Source: Lachnospiraceae bacterium
Lineage (GTDB): Bacteria; Bacillota; Clostridia; Lachnospirales; Lachnospiraceae
DNA length: 6,413 bases
Reading direction: 5' to 3'
Assembly: GCA_017958465.1 (NCBI GenBank)
Contig: JAGDCQ010000065.1
Location: 1-6,413, forward strand
The notes beneath the pieces are model-generated. The model ran no database searches. It was not told the DNA's origin and saw only the letters and a program-made list of their open reading frames with translations. Made by a program: the position numbers and the translations under genes. Shown here one piece after another: positions 1-6,029 of this stretch; position 1 is the stretch's first letter; each line of letters starts with the position of its first letter.

Positions 1-1320
1 CGGGAAATCCCAGAAATTCGTCATATGGAAAAAGCCGATAAAGAAGCCCAGAAGGAATACCTGAGGAGTCAGGATCTCGGTAAGGAGCATTTTCTTTATG
101 TCGCCGGGCTTTTTGATGTCAAACCCTTCTATGGAATCCACGCCGAGGGTCCTGAAGGAATCCATCCGCTCTTTCCTGTATTGGAGGATGGTGTAAAGGA
201 TAGACACCACCGTGAGCACGAACATGATATTGATAACGTGGGCGTGCAGGTCGCCGAGGACAAACGAGTATGACGGGAACTCGTGGATGGTCTTGTCGTT
301 TGTATCCGGCGTATAGCCGATGTAACGGGTGGCATCCGGGAACCAGTAGGATTCACGCTCTATGCTTAAAAGCTTGCGGAGCGTAGTCATCTTTCCGTTG
401 ATAACAAGGCCGTCAACGATGGTATAATGCATATTTCCGGCGAAGCACACGGAAATGCCGGCAAACAGGCCGATAAGCTGTGTATACCACTTCTGGGGCT
501 TGTCTTCCCTTACGATCCTGCCGTTCTTTGTGCTGATGTTCTCTTTCTTGATGTAATCGCCCGCAACCTGGTTCATGATGGAATAAGGCATTGCAGTTGC
601 AAAGCCCGCGATCATCATGAGGGCAAGGGTGTAGGCATCCTTCATCTCCACGCCGCTTATGCGCTTGATGAAGACAGCTATATACTGTCCAAGATAGTAG
701 TAGTTGATAGGGTTTCCGGAGAGCCAGATATCCTCTGCGGGCATATACATGGCCCTGTCGATGCTGGTCATAAGACCGTAATCCATGAACTTTTCGGTGT
801 TCCCAAGGATCTCAGGTTTGAAGCAGCGAAGGTATGACCAGAACGCGAAAGCAGTAAAGAAAACAAGCTCGCTCATGAGCACGGAAAAACATGTATCAAG
901 GTCGAACTTTCCAAAAGTCCTCTCAAGGCTACCGGGCTTACCCTCCTCATTCTTTCCGAAAAGCCTGACACCCGCCACAAGAAAAACGTTGCAGACGATG
1001 CAGACTGCGGTCAGGATAAAGCAGTTTCCCACGGTGAACCTGACAATATGGGCCGATGAAAGGAACCAGACCACCCAGGCGCTTACAGCAACGCCGATGG
1101 TCTTTGAAAAGAGCCAGCCCTTGTCCCTGAAGCGTTTGAACATGGTCATGGTAAGAGGCATAAAGCCAAGGCCCACAAGAAGGAGCGCAGCCCACCACCT
1201 CATAAGAGCGGTAAAATCCTGCCCCATCAGCCTTCTGAAGGTGTTTGCTGCTATTATGAACAGGACGATCACTACGCCCGACTTAACTATATAAGAACGT
1301 TTAGAACCCGATGATTCCAT
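1..1320 (-). CDS. DUF2298 / Chlor_Arch_YYY integral membrane protein, N-terminal 440 residues (cut by window edge)
   Basis: This is a highly hydrophobic polytopic membrane protein whose 3' end lies beyond the left edge. The frame is open for 440 codons from the ATG at 1320. Likely membrane segments lie near residues 10-25, 41-57, 73-89, 98-117, 147-164, 229-247, 361-380 and 419-433. The family signature is clear: EKFMD at 176-180, then DIWLSGNPINYYYLG with the YYY triplet at 207-209, EFPSYSF at 347-353, GDLHAH at 356-361 and TNFWDFP at 434-440. These match, in order, the conserved blocks I recall for DUF2298 (TIGR03662 Chlor_Arch_YYY), whose members are usually 700-900 residues, so roughly half should be missing. 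The family's function is unknown; its layout resembles GT-C glycosyltransferases. The third residue of the usual LHPH motif is alanine here. The gene follows the GT2 gene by 18 bases, so it is the third gene of that operon. I am confident of the family and do not assign a reaction. Confidence 0.9.
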   Translation of the reverse strand, partial: MESSGSKRSYIVKSGVVIVLFIIAANTFRRLMGQDFTALMRWWAALLLVGLGFMPLTMTMFKRFRDKGWLFSKTIGVAVSAWVVWFLSSAHIVRFTVGNCFILTAVCIVCNVFLVAGVRLFGKNEEGKPGSLERTFGKFDLDTCFSVLMSELVFFTAFAFWSYLRCFKPEILGNTEKFMDYGLMTSIDRAMYMPAEDIWLSGNPINYYYLGQYIAVFIKRISGVEMKDAYTLALMMIAGFATAMPYSIMNQVAGDYIKKENISTKNGRIVREDKPQKWYTQLIGLFAGISVCFAGNMHYTIVDGLVINGKMTTLRKLLSIERESYWFPDATRYIGYTPDTNDKTIHEFPSYSFVLGDLHAHVINIMFVLTVVSILYTILQYRKERMDSFRTLGVDSIEGFDIKKPGDIKKMLLTEILTPQVFLLGFFIGFFHMTNFWDFP

Positions 1321-1329
1321 TTGGAACAT

Positions 1330-1335
1330 CCCCCT
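1330..1335 (-). promoter_or_regulatory. Shine-Dalgarno site setting the DUF2298 start
   Basis: AGGGGG on the minus strand lies 9 bases before the ATG at 1320. An in-frame ATG at 1329 would add only MFQ, but it directly abuts the G run and leaves no spacing, so 1320 is the better start. Confidence 0.65.
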
Positions 1336-1338
1336 GTA

Positions 1339-2046
1339 TTACTTAAGAACTTTATTGATGGCACGGAAGTCTTTCCATGCCTTTTTTCCGATCTTGAAGA
1401 TCTTTTTGAGATTAATGGAGTTGACACCGCCCTGTCTGGGCCTGAAGGTGATCCTGATATACTTCACAGGCAGCTTCTTCTTTGCGAAAACAACAGAAAC
1501 AAGCACGTTTGACAGGTTGTGGTCCGCAGGCACATCCTTGAGTGCGTCCGCAAGCGGCTCGCGCTGCATAAGACGGAAGGGTGTGTTGGCATCCGTAAGG
1601 TTGACATGGAAGCTTAACAGGCACACAAGCTTAAGGACCTTTGTTACCACTTTCCTTGAGAAGCCGTCCTGACGCCCTTTTCTGTGTCCGATTACCATGG
1701 CGTACTGCTCCCTGAGCTCCCAGAAGGGCCAGAACTCCTCGGGAAGTGTCTGCCCGTCGGAATCTGTCTGGAAGATGTAGTCCGCGCCCTCTTTTATGGC
1801 GTAATTGTAGCCGTAGAGCACAGTTGCGCCGTGACCGCCGTTTTCCTTTGTGAGGGGCTCGAACTGGGGCCTGCCTTCCTTAAGGGTGAGCATTTTCTCA
1901 TAGGTGGAATCCTTGCTGCCATCGTTGATGATCACAAGCTTTGAGCCGTTCCCAACCTTCTCTACGATCGGATACCAGTCTTTAACTACTTCTTCGATAT
2001 TTTCTTCCTCGTTATATGCCGGTATAACGATATATAATTTGTCCAT
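1339..2046 (-). CDS. GT2 family glycosyltransferase, polyprenyl-phosphate sugar synthase-like (DPM1-type)
   Basis: This 235-residue GT-A fold enzyme resembles dolichyl/undecaprenyl-phosphate sugar synthases, which transfer a sugar from a nucleotide sugar to a polyprenyl phosphate at the cytoplasmic face. Visible motifs are IPAYNEEENI at 8-17 (nucleotide binding), INDGSKDST at 40-48, ENGGHGATV at 68-76, the metal-binding DSD in QTDSDGQ at 93-99, TDANTPFRLM at 151-160 and the basic RPRQGGVNS at 202-210. The protein has no obvious membrane segment, unlike longer GtrB-like relatives with two C-terminal helices; the length fits the compact DPM1 class. The start is supported by a GGAGG site (2054-2058) 7 bases upstream. 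It lies between two large membrane proteins with gaps of 15 and 18 bases, which suggests it supplies them with a lipid-linked sugar. GT2 membership is very secure. The polyprenyl-phosphate acceptor is inferred from similarity, and the sugar (mannose, glucose or other) is unknown. Confidence 0.9.
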   Translation of the reverse strand: MDKLYIVIPAYNEEENIEEVVKDWYPIVEKVGNGSKLVIINDGSKDSTYEKMLTLKEGRPQFEPLTKENGGHGATVLYGYNYAIKEGADYIFQTDSDGQTLPEEFWPFWELREQYAMVIGHRKGRQDGFSRKVVTKVLKLVCLLSFHVNLTDANTPFRLMQREPLADALKDVPADHNLSNVLVSVVFAKKKLPVKYIRITFRPRQGGVNSINLKKIFKIGKKAWKDFRAINKVLK

Positions 2047-2061
2047 ATGTAAACCTCCGAA

Positions 2062-4251
2062 TCATTCTGCTTTCAGTTTTGATGTGTCGTAAATATCTAT
2101 CTTCCAGTTTCCGTCGCCCTCGGTGTAGACACACTCGAAGGTGGATTTGAAGAGTTCTTCGTTAAGATTAAAATCTCCTGTTGTACGGGCGTCAGAGTCG
2201 ATGATGACGTAAGTTATAAGGTTTTCCCGGATCATCTTTATAAGCTCTGTCCTCGATGTACACTCAAACATCTTCTTAGACAGTCTGTACCTGAGATTTG
2301 TGTCGTAGCCCGCGGTGAGCGGATAGTAAGCATGTCCCTGGTAAAGCATCGCCCCGCCGAGTACAGGCCTTGACAGCGCATAATGCGAAGTAAGGAATAT
2401 ATCCTGGGATGTTGTGTTCTCGGAGATCCAGTCTACAAGCGGATCCTGCATCTGGTACACAAGGTAGCCGTTCTGCGGGTTGTTTTTCTTCATAACTGTT
2501 GTAAAGTCGTAAACGCCTGTGATCGTCATCAGGATGACTATAACCGTTGCAAGGAGCTTCACCCATCCCGACCTGTTCTCGTACAGCTTTGTCACAAGAG
2601 CCGCCGCAAATATGTTCATGAGCATGATGGAGATCATGATGTACTTGTGGTTGACCGTAACGTCCACTGTAAGGGAAACGTAGAAGGAAAAGATGAAGGG
2701 CACGGAAAAGGCGAAAAGGATCCACTTTTTGATGCCCTTTGAATATATAAAGGCGATGAAAAGCACGGGGATAAGGATCCCGCAGAGCCGCATCACATAA
2801 TCAAGGGTGCCGAAGAACGAAGGATTTTCCGCTATAAAGCCGTACTGGAGCTTTGTCTCGATTATCTCGGCGTTCTTCACAAAGAACGAAGTCTCGAGCT
2901 TTGCAAGGGATGCCGTTATAAGCGCCGTCAAAAGGTACTCCAGCCTGTTGTCCGCTACCACCGCAAAGAAGAACAGCACCATTATCGCAGCAAGCACAGC
3001 CGCACCGTTCCAGAAAGCTGTCGCCCCAAGCAGGAAGCCCGCCACAACGGGGACAAGGATCCTCTTTGGCATCCACCCGTCTTTTCTGAAGAAGCTCATC
3101 ACTATAAAGCTCGTGACGGTGTCCATAACGCTCTCGAACTTAGATTCCTTTAAGGGCTCGTATTCCTCGGGCTCGTCCTCGCCGTTCTCTGCCGCTTCCG
3201 CGCAGAGGGCTTCATAGGCCTCAAGGCGTTTCTGCTCTTCCGCCATGCGCCTTTCGGCAACCATCATATCGTGTTTGGATTTGAAGAGCCTCCAGCGTTC
3301 CACCATATCAAAGAGGTTCTCAAGGAACAGGTGGACCATGATGAGCAGGACGCAGATACCTGTGGCAAGATGCCGCTGGTTGCAGTAAACGTTAAGGTTC
3401 CAAAGGCCCCAGTCTTCGTGGGTTGTGTAGCCGATAAAGCTGGAATCCTCGATGATAGTCTTTAAGACCTGTTTTTTGTCCAGATCCCCAAGGAAGGTAA
3501 AGAGGCTCGGGGAGCATCTGAATGCGTAGAACAAGCAGCTTAAGAACCCTGCAAGCCTTTTGCCCGTAAGCCTTAAAGCAAGGGCATAGAGCAGGAAGAA
3601 TGAGAAAACATAGGAAAGGATGCTCGGGATGTTGAAAGCATGGTCCAGGCGCAATCCGAGAAACTCAAGGTTTCCAACCATGAACTGGAACATGAAATGG
3701 TACCTGATATCGATCCCTGCGTAATGAGAATATGTGGTCGGGAAATTGTTGCCCAGAGAGAAGGACCTGATGGTCCCAAGGTGGGGCGCGAAATCGCTGA
3801 ATACGGAGACGCCAACACGAAGAGTGTTGTTTGCTACGTTAAAGGTCCTGTACATCAGCGTAAAGGCCAGCACAAAAACGGCAAGGATAAAGAGAGCCTC
3901 CGAGCCGTAGAGGCGCCTTGGCCCGCTCACAAGCTTAAGACCCTTCTTTTTTAAGACAAGAAAAAGGATCCCCACAGCGCTTACTGCGAGAGCAAAGCCC
4001 ATAGAGATGATGTTGCCGTAAAACAGCGGCTTCTCGGCCGACTTAAACACATAAGCCGAAAGATAAGTGATCCACGTGATAAAGATGGTGCCTGTTATAT
4101 ACCAGGCAGGAATCAGGATAAAGACCCTAGAAAGGCGCAAAGTCCCGCCGTTGCACGTGGTTTCGCCCTTGGTCTCGAGACCGGGCAAAAGAAAGGCACA
4201 GAAAACGTACCCGAATGTAAAGCACAATACCAGATAGATTATAGCTAACAT
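2062..4251 (-). CDS. Large polytopic membrane protein, probable GT-C-like glycosyltransferase
   Basis: This 729-residue membrane protein begins with a hydrophobic segment (3-23) and has about a dozen further ones, for example near 43-66, 78-100, 117-134, 208-226, 296-314, 398-433, 487-503, 508-526, 536-555 and 565-582. After the fourth segment comes a loop with VFSDFAPH at 149-157 and IRSFSLGNNFP at 161-171; its D153 and H157 sit where GT-C enzymes carry an acidic catalytic residue. NQRHLA at 291-296 looks like a conserved block. Residues about 318-372 form a charged, probably coiled-coil insertion. After the last helix, about 145 hydrophilic residues (585-729) include SENTTSQDIFLTS, YVIIDSDA (681-688) and a closing WKIDIYD, like the soluble C-terminal domain of many GT-C proteins. 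The start is supported by AAGGGA six bases upstream. It heads a tight operon with the GT2 and DUF2298 genes. A role in transferring a lipid-linked sugar outside the cell is inferred. I do not recognise a named family. Confidence 0.85.
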   Translation of the reverse strand: MLAIIYLVLCFTFGYVFCAFLLPGLETKGETTCNGGTLRLSRVFILIPAWYITGTIFITWITYLSAYVFKSAEKPLFYGNIISMGFALAVSAVGILFLVLKKKGLKLVSGPRRLYGSEALFILAVFVLAFTLMYRTFNVANNTLRVGVSVFSDFAPHLGTIRSFSLGNNFPTTYSHYAGIDIRYHFMFQFMVGNLEFLGLRLDHAFNIPSILSYVFSFFLLYALALRLTGKRLAGFLSCLFYAFRCSPSLFTFLGDLDKKQVLKTIIEDSSFIGYTTHEDWGLWNLNVYCNQRHLATGICVLLIMVHLFLENLFDMVERWRLFKSKHDMMVAERRMAEEQKRLEAYEALCAEAAENGEDEPEEYEPLKESKFESVMDTVTSFIVMSFFRKDGWMPKRILVPVVAGFLLGATAFWNGAAVLAAIMVLFFFAVVADNRLEYLLTALITASLAKLETSFFVKNAEIIETKLQYGFIAENPSFFGTLDYVMRLCGILIPVLFIAFIYSKGIKKWILFAFSVPFIFSFYVSLTVDVTVNHKYIMISIMLMNIFAAALVTKLYENRSGWVKLLATVIVILMTITGVYDFTTVMKKNNPQNGYLVYQMQDPLVDWISENTTSQDIFLTSHYALSRPVLGGAMLYQGHAYYPLTAGYDTNLRYRLSKKMFECTSRTELIKMIRENLITYVIIDSDARTTGDFNLNEELFKSTFECVYTEGDGNWKIDIYDTSKLKAE

Positions 4252-4265
4252 AAATGTTCCCTTTT

Positions 4266-4286
4266 ATCCGCCGGATGCGGTTTTTT
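4266..4286 (+). terminator. Weak terminator-like hairpin with T run, plus strand
   Basis: On the plus strand CCGC (4268-4271) can pair with GCGG (4277-4280) around a 5-base loop, directly followed by six T (4281-4286). The stem is only four G-C pairs, and no plus-strand gene precedes it, so it could stop antisense transcripts or be chance. On the minus strand the run is A, so it would not terminate the AAA+ transcript. Confidence 0.25.
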
Positions 4287-4296
4287 CATAAATAGT

Positions 4297-4308
4297 GCGG
4301 CAAGCCGC
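4297..4308 (-). other. Short GC hairpin between the AAA+ and membrane-protein genes
   Basis: GCGGCTTGCCGC on the minus strand is an inverted repeat able to form a four-pair stem with a CTTG tetraloop, 18 bases after the AAA+ stop codon. No T tract follows, so it is not a standard intrinsic terminator. It could be a 3'-end stabiliser or pause between the two genes. No convincing promoter is visible in this 75-base gap. Confidence 0.3.
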
Positions 4309-4326
4309 CAAACTCCCCATACCCCG

Positions 4327-5898
4327 TTACGGGACGTCAGATTCGGAAATGCAGGAAAGCTGCTCAAGCGTAGGCTTATCGTAGAGCACTACCCTGTTTG
4401 CCTGGTTCACGACTATCTTTTCGAAAAGATTACGGATGCCGCGCGCATTGCCAAACTCTCTCCTCTGCGCTTCATCCATCCCCGTTATGATGCCGCGTAT
4501 CTTCTCGCAGGCGGCCTCCTCCGTTACAAAGCCGGACTTATCCGCAAAGGAGCGGAAAATGTCGAGAAGCTCGTCATCTGTATAGTCGGGAAACTCAATG
4601 AATTTGTTGAAACGTGAAACAAGACCCGTGTTCGATTTCAGGAACTTCCTCATTTCCTGGGTGTAACCCGCAACTATGACAACAAGATCGTTCCTGTGGT
4701 CCTCCATAAGCTTTACAAGCGTGTCCAGGGCTTCGGGTCCAAAATCGTTCCCAGCGCCGGAATTGCTCAAGGCATAAGCCTCATCGATGAAAAGCACGCC
4801 TCCGAGCGCCTTTTCCACAACTTCTTTAACTTTAAGGGCCGTCTGACCGACGTAACCTGCTACAAGCCCCGCCCTGTCCGTCTCAAGGAGCGTACCTTTG
4901 CTCAGGATCCCAAGCTCCTTATAGATGGCGGCCACAAGCCTTGCAACAGTAGTCTTTCCTGTCCCCGGGCTTCCGGAGAACACCATATGATAGGACATCT
5001 CCATATCCGGGAGGGCATAGCGCTCACGGAGTTTTCTAACCTTTATGAGGTTGATGAGGGAGTGTATCTCCTCCTTTACGCCCGCAAGGCCTATAAGACC
5101 GTTAAGCTCCGCAAGGAGGTCGTCAAGAGCGTCCTTGTCAGGCTCCTCCGGCTCCTTTGCCACAGGCTCGGGCGCAGGACTTTGCTCCTCTTTTTCCTCT
5201 TCCTCCACAAACTTCACGGAAGCAGTGGCGCGGAGCGGCTTCTTGGGAGTATCGTCCTTGTAGAACAGACAGCTCTTTTTATAGCGTTCAAAGTCCTCCC
5301 CGGACTCATCAAGCTGTTTTGCGCTCTGTTCAAGATCCCCCACGGAGATCTTCCTGAATATATATTTGTCGTCGATGATCGCTTCGGTGTTGCTCTTCAC
5401 AAAGAGAAAAGCCTCTATCCTGTTCTGATATCCGTTTATGTAAGCCACCACCGAACCGCCGTTGTTGCCGTTCAGATAAGCCATGGCCAGCATGATATTG
5501 AGGATCGCGTCAAAGAAAAGGCCTGTAAGCTCCGAGTTCTTTTCCCTGTCCCTTAGGCCGCAAAGCTGGATAAGGATGGGCGGCGCGTTCTGGATCCTTT
5601 CGGCCTCCGCGGAGGCTTCGGGTGTTTCAAGGCCGTCAGGCGTGATCCCGAGAAGGTTTGAATCCACGGCGGCAGCGATAAAGGTGCGTTCCTCCCTGCC
5701 GTAGCGCTTTGCTTTTATTGCACAGCAAACAAGGAGCGACTGAAGGTAGATATCCAGGATATCGTTAATGCTCTTTCCGAGTATCTCACCGGGCTTTTCC
5801 CAATAGCCCTCGCTGTCGAGCATGTCGCAATACCTGGAGAGGACCCTGTAATTCGCCCCTGCGATGGTATATAAACTTTGATTCGTATAGTTTCCCAT
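4327..5898 (-). CDS. CbbX/SpoVK-type AAA+ ATPase with unassigned N-terminal domain
   Basis: This is a 523-residue two-part protein. The C-terminal half (about 265-523) is an AAA+ module of the CbxX/CfxQ (CbbX, SpoVK, EccA) group: GLIGLAGVKEEI near 267-278, Walker A GSPGTGKT at 309-316, pore-loop-like GYVGQTA around Y349, Walker B GVLFIDEA with D372 and E373, VIVAGYT at 407-413, a probable arginine finger R429 in GLVSRF, and sensor-2-like NARGIR at 484-489. Such ATPases form hexamers that remodel partner proteins by threading or pulling. The first 230 residues are mostly helical in appearance, contain no recognised motif, and are joined by an acidic, proline-rich linker (about 232-253) such as EEEEKEEQSPAPEPV. 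The start at 5898 is chosen because AGGGG lies 10 bases before it; the frame stays open upstream to a TTG at 5952 that overlaps a candidate promoter. The gene stands between recG and a sugar-transfer operon, and neither neighbour identifies its substrate. ATPase assignment is secure; the biological role is unknown. Confidence 0.92.
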   Translation of the reverse strand: MGNYTNQSLYTIAGANYRVLSRYCDMLDSEGYWEKPGEILGKSINDILDIYLQSLLVCCAIKAKRYGREERTFIAAAVDSNLLGITPDGLETPEASAEAERIQNAPPILIQLCGLRDREKNSELTGLFFDAILNIMLAMAYLNGNNGGSVVAYINGYQNRIEAFLFVKSNTEAIIDDKYIFRKISVGDLEQSAKQLDESGEDFERYKKSCLFYKDDTPKKPLRATASVKFVEEEEKEEQSPAPEPVAKEPEEPDKDALDDLLAELNGLIGLAGVKEEIHSLINLIKVRKLRERYALPDMEMSYHMVFSGSPGTGKTTVARLVAAIYKELGILSKGTLLETDRAGLVAGYVGQTALKVKEVVEKALGGVLFIDEAYALSNSGAGNDFGPEALDTLVKLMEDHRNDLVVIVAGYTQEMRKFLKSNTGLVSRFNKFIEFPDYTDDELLDIFRSFADKSGFVTEEAACEKIRGIITGMDEAQRREFGNARGIRNLFEKIVVNQANRVVLYDKPTLEQLSCISESDVP

Positions 5899-5908
5899 TG
5901 TTCTCTTT

Positions 5909-5913
5909 CCCCT
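5909..5913 (-). promoter_or_regulatory. Shine-Dalgarno site setting the AAA+ start
   Basis: AGGGG on the minus strand sits 10 bases before the ATG at 5898. No comparable site precedes the upstream in-frame TTG at 5952 or the ATG at 5946, which supports the shorter protein. Confidence 0.6.
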
Positions 5914-5923
5914 GAGAATGAAC

Positions 5924-5946
5924 ATGACCAAAAACTCTTCGGTCAT
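5924..5946. repeat. Inverted repeat in the AAA+ gene leader
   Basis: ATGACC (5924-5929) and GGTCAT (5941-5946) are perfect 6-base inverted arms separated by 11 bases. They lie just downstream of the candidate -10 element and upstream of the Shine-Dalgarno site, a position that suits an operator or a 5' mRNA hairpin. Arms this short can arise by chance. Confidence 0.35.
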
Positions 5947-5954
5947 ACACAATT

Positions 5955-5983
5955 ACTTTACCACGAAACCGTTCAATATACAA
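5955..5983 (-). promoter_or_regulatory. Candidate sigma-A-type promoter for the AAA+ gene
   Basis: On the minus strand TTGTAT (5978-5983) and TAAAGT (5955-5960) are separated by 17 bases and match the -35 and -10 consensus at three and four of six positions. The region is AT-rich between GC-rich genes, and transcription would begin about 50 bases before the AAA+ start codon. It is the best promoter-like site found in the window. It might also serve the downstream operon, since no clear promoter was found at 4252-4326. Confidence 0.4.
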
Positions 5984-6029
5984 GAAAAAATGTCCCGCAA
6001 GTCACGCCCGGCCGGCTGTCCTTTTTGGC

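Noticed and set aside
427..1294. Plus-strand open frames of 136 and 169 codons over the left part.
   Set aside because: They are antisense shadows of the DUF2298 gene, which shows its family motifs on the minus strand.
4245..4289. A 14-codon minus-strand ORF (MKKPHPADKREHLC) whose TAG stop overlaps the start of the 729-residue protein gene, as a possible coupling leader peptide.
   Set aside because: No Shine-Dalgarno site precedes its ATG, and the downstream gene has its own AAGGGA site at proper spacing; the overlap is likely chance.
4696..5556. A 286-codon plus-strand open frame.
   Set aside because: It lies entirely antisense to the AAA+ gene, whose motifs are unmistakable, and its translation shows no recognisable domain.
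4327..5898. Calling the AAA+ gene spoVK, cbbX or eccA.
   Set aside because: The ATPase domain fits the group, but the N-terminal domain differs and there is no sporulation, RuBisCO or type VII secretion gene nearby.
5899..5952. An N-terminal extension of the AAA+ protein by 18 residues from a TTG at 5952.
   Set aside because: It lacks a ribosome binding site and would begin on top of the candidate promoter and inverted repeat.
5984..6029. A possible intrinsic terminator after recG, because a GC-rich stretch is followed by six T on the minus strand.
   Set aside because: I could not pair the GC-rich part into a stable stem next to the T run; only short CCGG palindromes were found.
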